From NCBI GenBank assembly GCA_050246915.1, contig JBFWVD010000012.1, forward strand, positions 25,686 through 89,685: 64,000 nucleotides of DNA, in the 5' to 3' direction. Made by a program: the position numbers and the translations under genes. Under the pieces are notes generated by a model. It saw only the letters and a list, made by a program, of their open reading frames with translations, was not told where the DNA came from and ran no database searches. Each line of letters starts with the position of its first letter. The stretch's first letter is position 1. Shown in pieces: positions 51,243 to 58,976 of this stretch. The DNA comes from JBFWVD01 sp050246915 (GTDB lineage Bacteria > Actinomycetota > Acidimicrobiia > Acidimicrobiales > Ilumatobacteraceae).

Positions 51243-51995
51243 TCAGGCCGCGAAGCGGCCGGACCACGCCTCGAGCATGGGTTCATCGACACCAGCGTCA
51301 CGCCACCATTGCCGGAGGGTGCCGTGATCGATCTTGAGGTCAGCGATGACGAAGCGCATCACCTGCGGGTCTGCGCCGTTGGCATAGGTCGGGATGAACT
51401 TCGGGGGATACTCCATTGCGTGCAACCGCGACAGGCGCTGGTAGAGACGTTCGAGGCGCAACTCGGTGGCGCCGTAGTCGGCGATGATGGTCTCGTCGGG
51501 TACGCCCACCGCGCCCAACAGCAGCGCGGTGATCATGCCGGTGCGGTCCTTTCCGCCGGTGCAGTGGATCAAGGTGGCGCCGCTGGTGGTGAGGAGTAGT
51601 TCGAGCAACTCACCGGCTCGTTCCCTGAACCCGTCGATGGCCTTCAGATAGAAGCTGGCCATCACCCGATAGCCCTCGCCGTCGGGCACGTCCTTGCGGA
51701 CCGCCTCGGCTACCGCAGGGTTCTCCCACAACGGGAACGCCACGACATCGACCCCGGCATCGCGCAACGGCGACGTCGCCGTCCTCGGGCGCTCCTTGGT
51801 CATGCGCAGGTCGATGGCGCGGGTCAGACGGAGCCGCTCGACCAGATGCTCGACGTCGGCAGCTGCCAGATCGTCCGGTGTCTCGCCGCGGATGATGATC
51901 CCGTGTCGGGTGGTGCGACCGTCGGCGGTCGGGAGGCCCCCGACATCACGGACGTTTGTCATGTCGTCGAGCTCGAGCCAGTTCGGAGTGTGCAC
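51243..51995 (-). CDS. Tyrosine-protein phosphatase (Y_phosphatase3)
   Basis: The 250-residue phosphatase has the P-loop IHCTGGKDRTGM (Cys near residue 145) and an N-terminal NVRDVGGLPTADGRTTR that is typical of the family. It would act on phosphotyrosine, phosphoserine or phosphoinositide. GTG 51995 is the start. It ends 30 bp from the convergent lipoprotein gene. Confidence 0.9.
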   Translation of the reverse strand: MHTPNWLELDDMTNVRDVGGLPTADGRTTRHGIIIRGETPDDLAAADVEHLVERLRLTRAIDLRMTKERPRTATSPLRDAGVDVVAFPLWENPAVAEAVRKDVPDGEGYRVMASFYLKAIDGFRERAGELLELLLTTSGATLIHCTGGKDRTGMITALLLGAVGVPDETIIADYGATELRLERLYQRLSRLHAMEYPPKFIPTYANGADPQVMRFVIADLKIDHGTLRQWWRDAGVDEPMLEAWSGRFAA

Positions 51996-52039
51996 GTCGT
52001 GATTCTCGCCCGAATGCGCTCAGCGCCAAAGACTCCAGG

Positions 52040-52073
52040 CAAAACGAACGTGGGACGCCCGGAGGCGTCCCAC
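52040..52073 (-). terminator. Rho-independent terminator of tRNA-Ser(CGA)
   Basis: GTGGGACGCC (52050-52059) pairs with GGCGTCCCAC (52064-52073) around a CGGA loop. Read on the minus strand, the U-rich tail CGTTCGTTTT follows. It lies just after the tRNA 3' end. Confidence 0.85.
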
Positions 52074-52081
52074 GATCACAC

Positions 52082-52171
52082 TGGCGGAAGGAGTGGGATT
52101 TGAACCCACGGTGAGCTTGCACCCACAACGGTTTTCGAGACCGTCCCATTCGGCCGCTCTGGCACCCTTCC
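52082..52171 (-). tRNA. tRNA-Ser(CGA)
   Basis: Read on the minus strand, acceptor GGAAGGG/TCCTTCC pairs (one G-T), with discriminator G and an encoded CCA. The anticodon loop CTCGAAA gives CGA (complement of 52135-52137). A long variable arm (GTGGGTGCAAGCTCAC) and T loop GGTTCAAATCC mark a serine tRNA. Confidence 0.97.
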
Positions 52172-52221
52172 GCCCGCGACGGTAGCAAAGGTGCCCGAGG
52201 GTCGACCCAACGGGTTCTGGT

Positions 52222-52671
52222 TCAACCGCGGCGAGCGGCGAAGAACTCGGTGAGCAGGCGCTGGCACTCGGCCTCGGCGACACCCCATCGCAGGGGCGGG
52301 TTGTGGTTGAGCCGAGGGTCGGCAGCCACGTTGTAGAGCGATGCCATGAACCCGGCTTTGAGATCAGCGGCTCCGTACACCACCCGCCCGATGCGGGAGT
52401 TGATGAGTGCCCCAGCGCACATGCCGCACGGCTCGAGCGTCACCACCATCGTGCAGTCGTCGAGGCGCCAGCGGCCGAGCTTCGTCGCCGCGTCACGCAG
52501 GGCCAGGATCTCGGCGTGCGCCGTCGGATCGCCGGTGAGCTCACGTTCGTTGTGTCGTGCAGCGATGATCTCGTTGCCGTGCACCACCACCGCTCCCACC
52601 GGCACGTCGTCGTGCGCGAGCGCCGCGACGGCCTCAGCCAGTGCGACCTCCATGGCCTGTTCATCGGTCAT
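52222..52671 (-). CDS. tadA: tRNA-specific adenosine deaminase
   Basis: The 149-residue zinc deaminase has PTAHAEILALRD (zinc His and catalytic Glu) and LEPCGMCAGAL (two zinc Cys). It converts A34 to inosine in tRNA-Arg(ACG), which is encoded at 22783-22855. ATG 52671 fits the family start (MTDEQAMEVALAEA); the frame to 52788 overlaps the divergent thioesterase and is not supported. Confidence 0.92.
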   Translation of the reverse strand: MTDEQAMEVALAEAVAALAHDDVPVGAVVVHGNEIIAARHNERELTGDPTAHAEILALRDAATKLGRWRLDDCTMVVTLEPCGMCAGALINSRIGRVVYGAADLKAGFMASLYNVAADPRLNHNPPLRWGVAEAECQRLLTEFFAARRG

Positions 52672-52737
52672 CGATCCCCACGCCTCCGGCTCGTGCGCTC
52701 CTGAGCGAGTCTGGCAGCAGCTGGCAGGATCGCTGCA

Positions 52738-53559
52738 ATGATCTCGACGCGTGACTTCCTCGCTCTGACCGGACTCGGCGACGGCCACTTCCAGCTACCG
52801 GTGGGCGAGCACGCCACAGGTGGTGGCGGCCATCGATCGCTGTTCGGCGGAGTGGGCGCGGCGGCGGGGATCGTCGCGCTCGAGACCGTGTCGGGTCGGC
52901 CGACGATCTGGGCCACTGCGCAGTACCTGAGCCGGTTGGGATCAGGCTCGGTGCTCGACCTCCATGTCGACATCGAAGCGAACGGTCGCTCCATCAGCCA
53001 GGGGTTGGTTCGAGGTCGGCACGACAACTCGTCGGTCATCACACTCATCGGCGCTACAGGTCGTCGCCCCGGCCGGCCGACCGACTCGGCGATCGTGTTC
53101 AAACCTCGCCCCGACGCGCCCCAGCCACATCGCTGTGATCTCGTCCCACGTCACGAAGACGTTGTCTCGGTGCACACCCATGTCGAGTTGCGTCTCGCTT
53201 CGGGCATGTTCGGCTTCAGCGCCCAAGGTCGAGCGAGTGGGCGCGGTCACACGTTGCTGTGGGCCCGCATGCCCGAGGTGCTACTCGATGCCGCGAGCGT
53301 GGCGCTCATGGCCGACTACATGGCCTCGGCGGTGGGCGACGCGCTCGAGCGAGAGGCGCACTGCACCAGCCTCGACAACACCATCCGCTTCACTGCCCCG
53401 ATCGAGCCGGGCAGCAGCGACTGGATCCTGTGCGACACCCAGGTCGACTTCACCGATGGCGGAATAGCCCACGCCACGAGCCACATCTGGAACGAGACCG
53501 GCGCACTCATTGCCATCTCCAGTCAGTCGATGGCAGTCACCTCGCCACCGGCCGGGTGA
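52738..53559 (+). CDS. Acyl-CoA thioesterase (TesB-like double hotdog)
   Basis: The 273-residue protein has the N-terminal hotdog (LFGGVGAAAGIVALETVSG, ATAQYLSRLGSGSVLDLHV) and C-terminal hotdog (SLDNTIRFTAPIEPGSSDWI, GIAHATSHIWNETGALIAISS) of acyl-CoA thioesterase II. It would hydrolyse medium/long-chain acyl-CoA. It is convergent to the SDR ending at 53569. Confidence 0.85.
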   Translation: MISTRDFLALTGLGDGHFQLPVGEHATGGGGHRSLFGGVGAAAGIVALETVSGRPTIWATAQYLSRLGSGSVLDLHVDIEANGRSISQGLVRGRHDNSSVITLIGATGRRPGRPTDSAIVFKPRPDAPQPHRCDLVPRHEDVVSVHTHVELRLASGMFGFSAQGRASGRGHTLLWARMPEVLLDAASVALMADYMASAVGDALEREAHCTSLDNTIRFTAPIEPGSSDWILCDTQVDFTDGGIAHATSHIWNETGALIAISSQSMAVTSPPAG

Positions 53560-53568
53560 TCGGTTCGC

Positions 53569-54327
53569 TCAGATCTGGAGCGTGAAGCCACCGCTCACCC
53601 GCAGCGTCTCGCCGGTGACGAACGATGCACCTTCGCTGACGAGATAGAGCATGGCGGCGACGATGTCCTTCTCGAGTCCCTCGACCTTGAGGCACTGCTG
53701 AGCCATGACCACATCGACCGTTTCCTTCGGGAGTTCGGCCCGGATGGTGTCGGTGAACATCAGGCCGGGGGCAATGGCATTCACCCGGATGCCATCCGCG
53801 CCGTACTCGCGGGCCGACATCATGGTGAGACCCTGCACCGCCAGCTTCGACACGCCATACGCGGTCTGACATCCATACGCAGCAGACGACGAGATGTTCA
53901 CGATCGACGCGTTGGGGCGGCCCTTCATCGCGTTATGGGCGGCATGCGTGCACAGCAACGTGCCCATGATGTTGACGTCGAACAAGCGCTGGATCTTGGC
54001 GATGCCCAACGCCTCGACCGACTGGTTGTATGCGGCCGAGTGCAATCCCGCGTTGTTGATGAAGATGTCGATTCCCCCGTGCCCGGCGACGGCCTCGGCG
54101 ATCATGGCGTTCACCTGTTCTTCGTTTGCCACGTCACATGCGATCGCGCTGGCGGACCCACCAGCAGCGCATATCTGCTCTGCCGCCTGTAATCCGACCT
54201 CCGCCTCGATGTCGACCTGCACGACGTGCGCGCCACGCCCTGCGAGCGCGTGACCGAACGCCTTTCCGAACCCTCGGCCACCACCAGTGATGACCGCCAC
54301 GCGGCCTTCGTGCTCCCTGGACGACAT
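53569..54327 (-). CDS. SDR family oxidoreductase
   Basis: The 252-residue SDR has TGGGRGFGKAFG, IFINNAGLHSA, ISSSAAYG with catalytic Ser, and YGVSK as Tyr-x-x-x-Lys. ATG 54327 has TAGGGGGA upstream. The GTCAA-N6-TTGAC palindrome at 54462-54477 is 135 bp upstream, within the divergent MBL gene start. It could be a 3-hydroxyacyl-CoA or steroid dehydrogenase. Confidence 0.88.
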   Translation of the reverse strand: MSSREHEGRVAVITGGGRGFGKAFGHALAGRGAHVVQVDIEAEVGLQAAEQICAAGGSASAIACDVANEEQVNAMIAEAVAGHGGIDIFINNAGLHSAAYNQSVEALGIAKIQRLFDVNIMGTLLCTHAAHNAMKGRPNASIVNISSSAAYGCQTAYGVSKLAVQGLTMMSAREYGADGIRVNAIAPGLMFTDTIRAELPKETVDVVMAQQCLKVEGLEKDIVAAMLYLVSEGASFVTGETLRVSGGFTLQI

Positions 54328-54451
54328 GGCAATCCCCCTACGGTCGACGTGACGGTGGCGCACTGTAGCGATCCAGCCTCTGTGCGATGCGCGGGACCAG
54401 ACCCACTACGTTTCGGCCAGCACGTCCCATCCGACGTCGGGAGGCAGCGCC

Positions 54452-55342
54452 ATGAGGGTCGGTCAAGCCGAATTGACAGCCATCATCGAGATCGACGCAG
54501 TACCGACTCCAGCCGCAGTGTTCTCGGACGGGCTCGACCTCGCGTTCGCCGCGCAATATGCCGACGCTCTCTTCCCGGATCACATCGATCCGGCGAGCGG
54601 AAATGCGATGTTGTCCCACCACAGTTGGCTGCTACAGGCCAACGGACTCAACGTGTTGGTCGACCCGTGCGTGGGCAACGACAAGCCCCGTTCGAATCCG
54701 GTCATTGCCCAGTACGACATGCTCGATACACCGTGGCTCGAGCGTCTGGCTGCCACTGGTGTACGACCCGAGGACATCGACGTTGTGGTGTGCACCCATC
54801 TGCACCCCGATCACTGCGGGTGGAACACGCGCCTCGTCGATGGACGTTGGGTTCCCACCTTTCCGAATGCGCGCTACATCCTGTCGTCAACCGAAGTTGC
54901 GTTCTGGGAAGGGTTCGAGGCCGAGCCCGATCGTCATCCGGAGGTGGCGTTCAACATCGGGGTGTTCACCGATTCGGTGCGACCGGTCATCGACGCAGGG
55001 CTGGCCACGATGGCCGAGCATGGGTATGCGCCGGCACCGGGGTTGTCGCTGATGGCCACCCCCGGCCACACGGCGGGGCATTGCGCTCTGCTCTACGCCG
55101 ATGATCTCGACGGCATCTGTTTCGCTGGAGACGTGTTCCACACGCCGCTCAATGTGCTGTTGCCTGACCTCGGTGGAATGCCCGGGCTCAACCACGACTC
55201 GGCCACGGCAGCGATATCACGTCGCGCCGTGCTCGATCACTGCGTCGAGACCGCACACCTGCTGGCGCCCGGGCACTTCCAAGCACCGCACTGCTGTCGC
55301 GTCGGCCTCACGCCGACGGGCAACTACACGATCACCTGGTGA
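54452..55342 (+). CDS. MBL-fold metallo-hydrolase
   Basis: The 296-residue beta-lactamase-fold hydrolase has the metal motif CTHLHPDHCGWN near residue 115, plus LMATPGHTAGHCALLY, FAGDVFHTP and LLAPGHFQAPHC. These supply the second and third His/Asp ligands. A lactonase or glyoxalase-II-like role is possible. Codons 4-9 contain an exact GTCAA-N6-TTGAC palindrome. It is divergent from the SDR at 54327. Confidence 0.88.
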   Translation: MRVGQAELTAIIEIDAVPTPAAVFSDGLDLAFAAQYADALFPDHIDPASGNAMLSHHSWLLQANGLNVLVDPCVGNDKPRSNPVIAQYDMLDTPWLERLAATGVRPEDIDVVVCTHLHPDHCGWNTRLVDGRWVPTFPNARYILSSTEVAFWEGFEAEPDRHPEVAFNIGVFTDSVRPVIDAGLATMAEHGYAPAPGLSLMATPGHTAGHCALLYADDLDGICFAGDVFHTPLNVLLPDLGGMPGLNHDSATAAISRRAVLDHCVETAHLLAPGHFQAPHCCRVGLTPTGNYTITW

Positions 55343-55357
55343 CCGAAGCAGAGCAAT

Positions 55358-55445
55358 TGGCGGAGGGGGTGGGATTCGAACCCACGGAAGGTTGCCCTTC
55401 ACACGCTTTCCAAGCGTGCCGATTCGGCCGCTCTCGCACCCCTCC
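55358..55445 (-). tRNA. tRNA-Ser(GGA)
   Basis: Minus-strand acceptor GGAGGGG/CCCCTCC pairs, with discriminator G and CCA (complement of 55358-55360). The anticodon loop TTGGAAA has GGA. A long variable arm (GTGAAGGGCAACCTTC) and T loop GGTTCGAATCC mark a serine tRNA. It is the fourth serine isoacceptor in this window. Confidence 0.97.
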
Positions 55446-55457
55446 TGGGGTGCAAGG

Positions 55458-55479
55458 AGGGTAGCCGTCCGGCTACCCT
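55458..55479. terminator. 9-bp hairpin between tRNA-Ser(GGA) and SRP RNA
   Basis: AGGGTAGCC (55458-55466) pairs with GGCTACCCT (55471-55479) around GTCC. No U-tract is seen on either strand. It might end plus-strand reading from the MBL gene or insulate the divergent tRNA and SRP RNA promoters. Confidence 0.4.
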
Positions 55480-55496
55480 TCGTGCATCCCGTCATC

Positions 55497-55610
55497 GGAG
55501 GTGACGGTCGGGTCCTGTGCAACGGTCCTTCGTGAACCAGGTCAGGCCGGGAACGGAGCAGCCTTCAGCGGTCCGGACTGTGTGCCGCAGATCGCCTGGC
55601 CGTTACCTCC
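55497..55610 (+). ncRNA. ffs: Bacterial signal recognition particle RNA (small, 4.5S type)
   Basis: The conserved Ffh-binding core is present: GTGAACCAGGTCAGGCCGG and GAACGGAGCAGCC, around 55532-55562. The ends pair as GGAGGTGACGG (55497-55507) with CCGTTACCTCC (55600-55610). Complementarity extends outward to about 55486 and 55621, so the precise ends are uncertain. It is directly upstream of dnaX, the usual actinobacterial order. Confidence 0.93.
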
Positions 55611-55723
55611 GATGACGGGATCTCTCGCGTCTCGACATCTCTCGGGACGACCCGTTCGCCCGCTGGCCGACGTCACGCTCGAGCGGGTCGAGCGCGATAC
55701 AGGGCATCGGTAGGCTCGCCGCC

Positions 55724-57610
55724 ATGAACGAAGGCCACCAGTCGCTGTATCGCCGGTACCGGTCGCAGCGTTTCGGTGAGCTCGTCGGCCAAGAGCATGT
55801 TGTCCGAGCATTGCGCAATGCCGTGGCCCACGGCACCCATGGCCATGCGTATCTGTTCAGCGGACCGCGGGGCACCGGCAAGACATCCACCGCACGCATC
55901 CTGGCCAAGGCCCTCAACTGCCCCAACCTGGTCGACGGTGAACCGTGCGGCGTGTGCCCCACGTGCACCTCCATCGCCGATGGCACCAGCTTCGACGTGC
56001 ACGAGCTCGACGCTGCGTCCAACAACGGCGTCGACTCCATGCGAGAACTCATCGAGCGCGCCGCGCTCGGCAGCCCCGGCCGCACGAAGGTGTACATCCT
56101 CGACGAGGTCCACATGCTGTCCAAGGCAGCCGAGGCCGCCTTGCTCAAGACCCTCGAAGAACCGCCGGACCACGTGGTGTTCGTGCTCGCCACCACCGAT
56201 CCACAAAAGGTGTCGGCCACCATCCGCAGCCGCTGCCAGCCCTTCGAGTTCCACCTGATCTCTGCAGCCGATCTCGAACGTCATGTGCGTTACGTCATCG
56301 CCGATGCGGGGCTCGACGTCACCGACGAGGCGATCGAGGCGGTGCTCCGCCAAGGTGGTGGCTCGGCACGCGACACGCTCAGCGCGCTCGATCAGGTGGT
56401 GGCTGCCGGTGGCGTGGCCGCCGAAGAGCTCCCGATCGACGATCTGATCGAGGCCCTCATCGCCCGTGATGCCGGCCCGGCCCTGGTGGCCGTCGCCAAG
56501 GCCATGGACTCCGGCCGCGACCCGCGCACCTTGGCCGATGCAGTCGTCGCCCAGCTGCGCGACGGGTTCCTCGCCCTCCAGGCACCGAGCCTCGTGCGGC
56601 TCCCCGATCTCGCGCTGAGCCGCGTCACCGATCAGGCCAAGCGCCTCGGTACGGCGTCCATCGTGCGGTCGATGGAAGTGCTCGGTCAGATGCTGGTCGA
56701 GTTGCGACACGCCCCCGATCCTCGGGTGCTGCTGGAGGTGGCGTTGGTCCGCCTCACCAACTCCGACCTCGACACCTCGTCGTCAGCGCTGTTGGAGCGC
56801 ATCGAACGTCTCGAGCGCAACGGCGTGCCGACCGGCGCGCCCCGTGAGGTGCGCACTCACGAACCGCACCCGACCGAGAACCGCGACGGCGAACGCGACG
56901 AGCGTCCGCGTCCCTCGCCGGCTGGCGACGTACCGGCGGAGGCTCCGGCCACACGGACCGAGACTGGGTCCCGCGTCCCGACCGGTTTGGCCGAGGCACG
57001 CGCCGCCCTCGGCGCGATGAAGTCAAAAGCAGCGCCATCAACCCCCAGTCGGCCCACTACGGCTCCCGCGTCCCGACCAGCTCCCGTCCCAGCTCCGTCA
57101 GCGCCAGCAGCACACACCCCTGCACAACCGGCAACATCGATTTCGGCCACGCCACCGAACGCTCCCTCTGTCGACGGGTTCCCCGATGCCGCCATGCTCG
57201 ATGCGGCCTGGAACGCATCAGTCGTGGCGAACCTGAAGAACCTCACCCGGGCCATGTACAAGTCGGGCCAGTTCGTCGCCGTGCACAACGGCACCGCCAT
57301 CTTCGCCGTCGACAACGTGTTCGCCCGGGACCGCTGCGAGCAGTCCCGCCCCGATGTCGAGAAGGCGCTCGCCGCGCACTTCGGCCGCCCCATCCCCATG
57401 CGGCTCATCATCAAGGACGAGGCTGCCGCCTACGGTGGTCGGTCCGCACCAGTGGCAGCGGCAGAGCATCGAGACGACTCGGACCACATGGACCATTCGT
57501 TCGATCCCGATGATCTCGTCGATGCTCCAGCATCAGGTGCCTCCGGCCTGGAACGATTGGCGGCGGCCTTCCCCGGGGCCGAGATCATCGACGACGAGGA
57601 GCGACCGTGA
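55724..57610 (+). CDS. dnaX: DNA polymerase III subunit gamma/tau
   Basis: The 628-residue clamp-loader ATPase has Walker A SGPRGTGKTSTA near residue 47 and a zinc module (GEPCGVCPTCTSI with the upstream Cys of NCPN). Walker B is VYILDEVHML, and SRC is in TIRSRCQPFEFH. The C-terminal third is Pro/Ala-rich (PSAPAAHTPAQPATSIS) and ends in a tau-like domain (LIIKDEAAAYGG). ATG 55724 is the start. The stop overlaps the GTG of ybaB by 4 bp. Confidence 0.95.
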   Translation: MNEGHQSLYRRYRSQRFGELVGQEHVVRALRNAVAHGTHGHAYLFSGPRGTGKTSTARILAKALNCPNLVDGEPCGVCPTCTSIADGTSFDVHELDAASNNGVDSMRELIERAALGSPGRTKVYILDEVHMLSKAAEAALLKTLEEPPDHVVFVLATTDPQKVSATIRSRCQPFEFHLISAADLERHVRYVIADAGLDVTDEAIEAVLRQGGGSARDTLSALDQVVAAGGVAAEELPIDDLIEALIARDAGPALVAVAKAMDSGRDPRTLADAVVAQLRDGFLALQAPSLVRLPDLALSRVTDQAKRLGTASIVRSMEVLGQMLVELRHAPDPRVLLEVALVRLTNSDLDTSSSALLERIERLERNGVPTGAPREVRTHEPHPTENRDGERDERPRPSPAGDVPAEAPATRTETGSRVPTGLAEARAALGAMKSKAAPSTPSRPTTAPASRPAPVPAPSAPAAHTPAQPATSISATPPNAPSVDGFPDAAMLDAAWNASVVANLKNLTRAMYKSGQFVAVHNGTAIFAVDNVFARDRCEQSRPDVEKALAAHFGRPIPMRLIIKDEAAAYGGRSAPVAAAEHRDDSDHMDHSFDPDDLVDAPASGASGLERLAAAFPGAEIIDDEERP

Positions 57611-57948
57611 GCGATCAGTTCGATCTGAATTCTCTGCTCGAGCAGGCCATGAACATGCAGCAGCAGTTGGCTCAGGCTCAGCAGGACGCAGCGGCTCGCA
57701 CCGTGTCGGGCACCGCGGCCGCCGGGAAGATCACCGCCACCATGTCGGGGGCCGGCGAACTGGTGGCGCTGCGGATCGCACCCGAGCTCGTGGACCCGGC
57801 CACCGTCGACCTGCTCGAGGACCTCGTCGTCGCCGCCATCCGCGACGCGCAGAACCAGGTGGCAGCATTGCAGCAACAGGCGCAGGAGCAGGCCATGGGG
57901 CCGCTCGCCGGAGGCCTCGGGGGCTTCGGCGGTCTCCTCGGCAGCTGA
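57607..57948 (+). CDS. YbaB/EbfC family nucleoid-associated protein
   Basis: The 113-residue DNA-binding protein has an N-terminal Gln-rich helix (LEQAMNMQQQLAQAQQ) and the YbaB core (TVSGTAAAGKITATMSGAGE, LVALRIAPELVDPATV). The C-terminus is GGLGGFGGLLGS. It is GTG-coupled to dnaX and has a 1-bp overlap with recR. Confidence 0.92.
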   Translation: MSDQFDLNSLLEQAMNMQQQLAQAQQDAAARTVSGTAAAGKITATMSGAGELVALRIAPELVDPATVDLLEDLVVAAIRDAQNQVAALQQQAQEQAMGPLAGGLGGFGGLLGS

Positions 57949-58556
57949 TGGCCGCCTACGCCACCGCGGTACAGGGCCTCATCGACGAACTGGGTCGACT
58001 GCCCGGCATCGGGCCGAAGTCGGCCCAGCGCATCGCGTTCCATCTGCTCAAGGTCCCCACCCCCGATGCTCGGCGCCTGGCCGATGCCATCGTGGAGGCC
58101 CGCACCAAAGTGCGGTTCTGCGAGCGCTGCTGGAACCTCAGCGAAACGCCCGAGTGCCTCGTGTGCACCGATGTGCGCCGGGACACCTCGAAGATCTGCG
58201 TGGTCGAAGATCCCCGTGATGTGATCGCCATCGAACGCACCGGGGAGTTCACCGGCCGATATCACGTGCTGCACGGGGCGCTCAGCCCCATCGACGGCGT
58301 CGGCCAAGAGCAGCTCAAGATCCGTGAGCTCCTGCAGCGCCTGGGCGCCGAGGACGTGCGCGAGGTGATCTTGTGCACCAACCCGAACGTCGAGGGCGAG
58401 ACCACCGCCATGTACCTGGCTCGCCTTCTGCGTGACGTGCCCGATCTACTGGTGACCCGATTGGCCAGCGGGTTGCCGGTCGGCGGGGACCTCGAATACG
58501 CCGACGAGCTGACCCTCGGACGAGCGCTCGAAGGTCGACGGGCCGTCGCCAGCTGA
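57948..58556 (+). CDS. recR: Recombination mediator RecR
   Basis: The 202-residue protein has the HhH LPGIGPKSAQRIAFHLL, the zinc finger FCERCWNLSETPECLVCTD, and a Toprim VVEDPRDVIAIERTGEFTG. It acts with RecO/RecF to load RecA at gaps. ATG 57948 overlaps the ybaB stop by one base. The unit dnaX-ybaB-recR is the conserved operon. Confidence 0.95.
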   Translation: MAAYATAVQGLIDELGRLPGIGPKSAQRIAFHLLKVPTPDARRLADAIVEARTKVRFCERCWNLSETPECLVCTDVRRDTSKICVVEDPRDVIAIERTGEFTGRYHVLHGALSPIDGVGQEQLKIRELLQRLGAEDVREVILCTNPNVEGETTAMYLARLLRDVPDLLVTRLASGLPVGGDLEYADELTLGRALEGRRAVAS

Positions 58557-58650
58557 ACAACATCTGTCGCTCGTCGATCGGCATGTGCCGATCTCATGAC
58601 GAATGTGACGGCACCCAGCTGGCACCCGAGAAGCGCTCAGGCCATCGGTG

Positions 58651-58686
58651 AAAAAGCACTGACCGCCCGGTTGCCCGGGCGGTCAG
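58651..58686 (-). terminator. Strong rho-independent terminator, minus strand
   Basis: Bases 58659-58670 (CTGACCGCCCGG) pair perfectly with 58675-58686 around a TTGC loop. On the minus strand the stem is followed by TGCTTTTT. It is 290 bp past the thiolase stop, so it ends either a long 3' UTR or a separate small RNA. Confidence 0.85.
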
Positions 58687-58844
58687 GGGAGACACCACTT
58701 GTCCTCGCCGGCCACCAACCAACCAGCTTGGACGCTCGAGATGCCGCCCGAAAACCGGAGCGGGCGGACGGAAACCGGTTCGAAGGGCGACAACCCGAGC
58801 GATGTGACACCAACTGAGAGGGGGAGAACGACCCAGAAGATGTT
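58651..58844 (-). ncRNA. Putative small RNA (promoter and terminator, no ORF)
   Basis: A minus-strand -35-like TTGCTA (58879-58874) and -10-like TAACGT (58856-58851) are separated by 17 bp. A perfect 12-bp terminator with U-tract ends about 190 nt downstream. The transcript would contain an internal hairpin (CCGCCCG/CGGGCGG) and no protein-like frame. The identity is unknown; 6S-like or another regulatory RNA is possible, and so is a thiolase 3' UTR. Confidence 0.35.
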
Positions 58845-58850
58845 GCGCTT

Positions 58851-58879
58851 ACGTTACGACGGTAACCAGAACGTAGCAA
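58851..58879 (-). promoter_or_regulatory. Promoter-like -35/-10 pair, minus strand
   Basis: TTGCTA, a 17-bp spacer, then TAACGT, reading on the minus strand toward the terminator at 58651-58686. The spacing is ideal for the housekeeping sigma factor and the hexamers differ modestly from consensus. Confidence 0.4.
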
Positions 58880-58976
58880 GCACTTTTCTGACCGATCGGA
58901 CCGAATTCTGCCGCTCATGTGGTCAGCGTGAGCTTGGGCCGCGTGGCGAGCTGGCGACCGAGTCGCCGGGATGTGG

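Larger units (their letters stand above)
58557..58976. other. 420-bp gap between recR and thiolase with no supported protein gene
   Basis: Open frames here (including one on the plus strand with CRSCGQRE) lack coding composition. The gap contains a strong minus-strand terminator and a promoter-like pair, described as a putative small RNA locus. Confidence 0.6.

Noticed and set aside
58699..58976. Plus-strand ORF with CRSCGQRE and CGQRE motifs
   Set aside because: Composition is not protein-like and the frame runs into antisense thiolase; the Cys motifs appear accidental.
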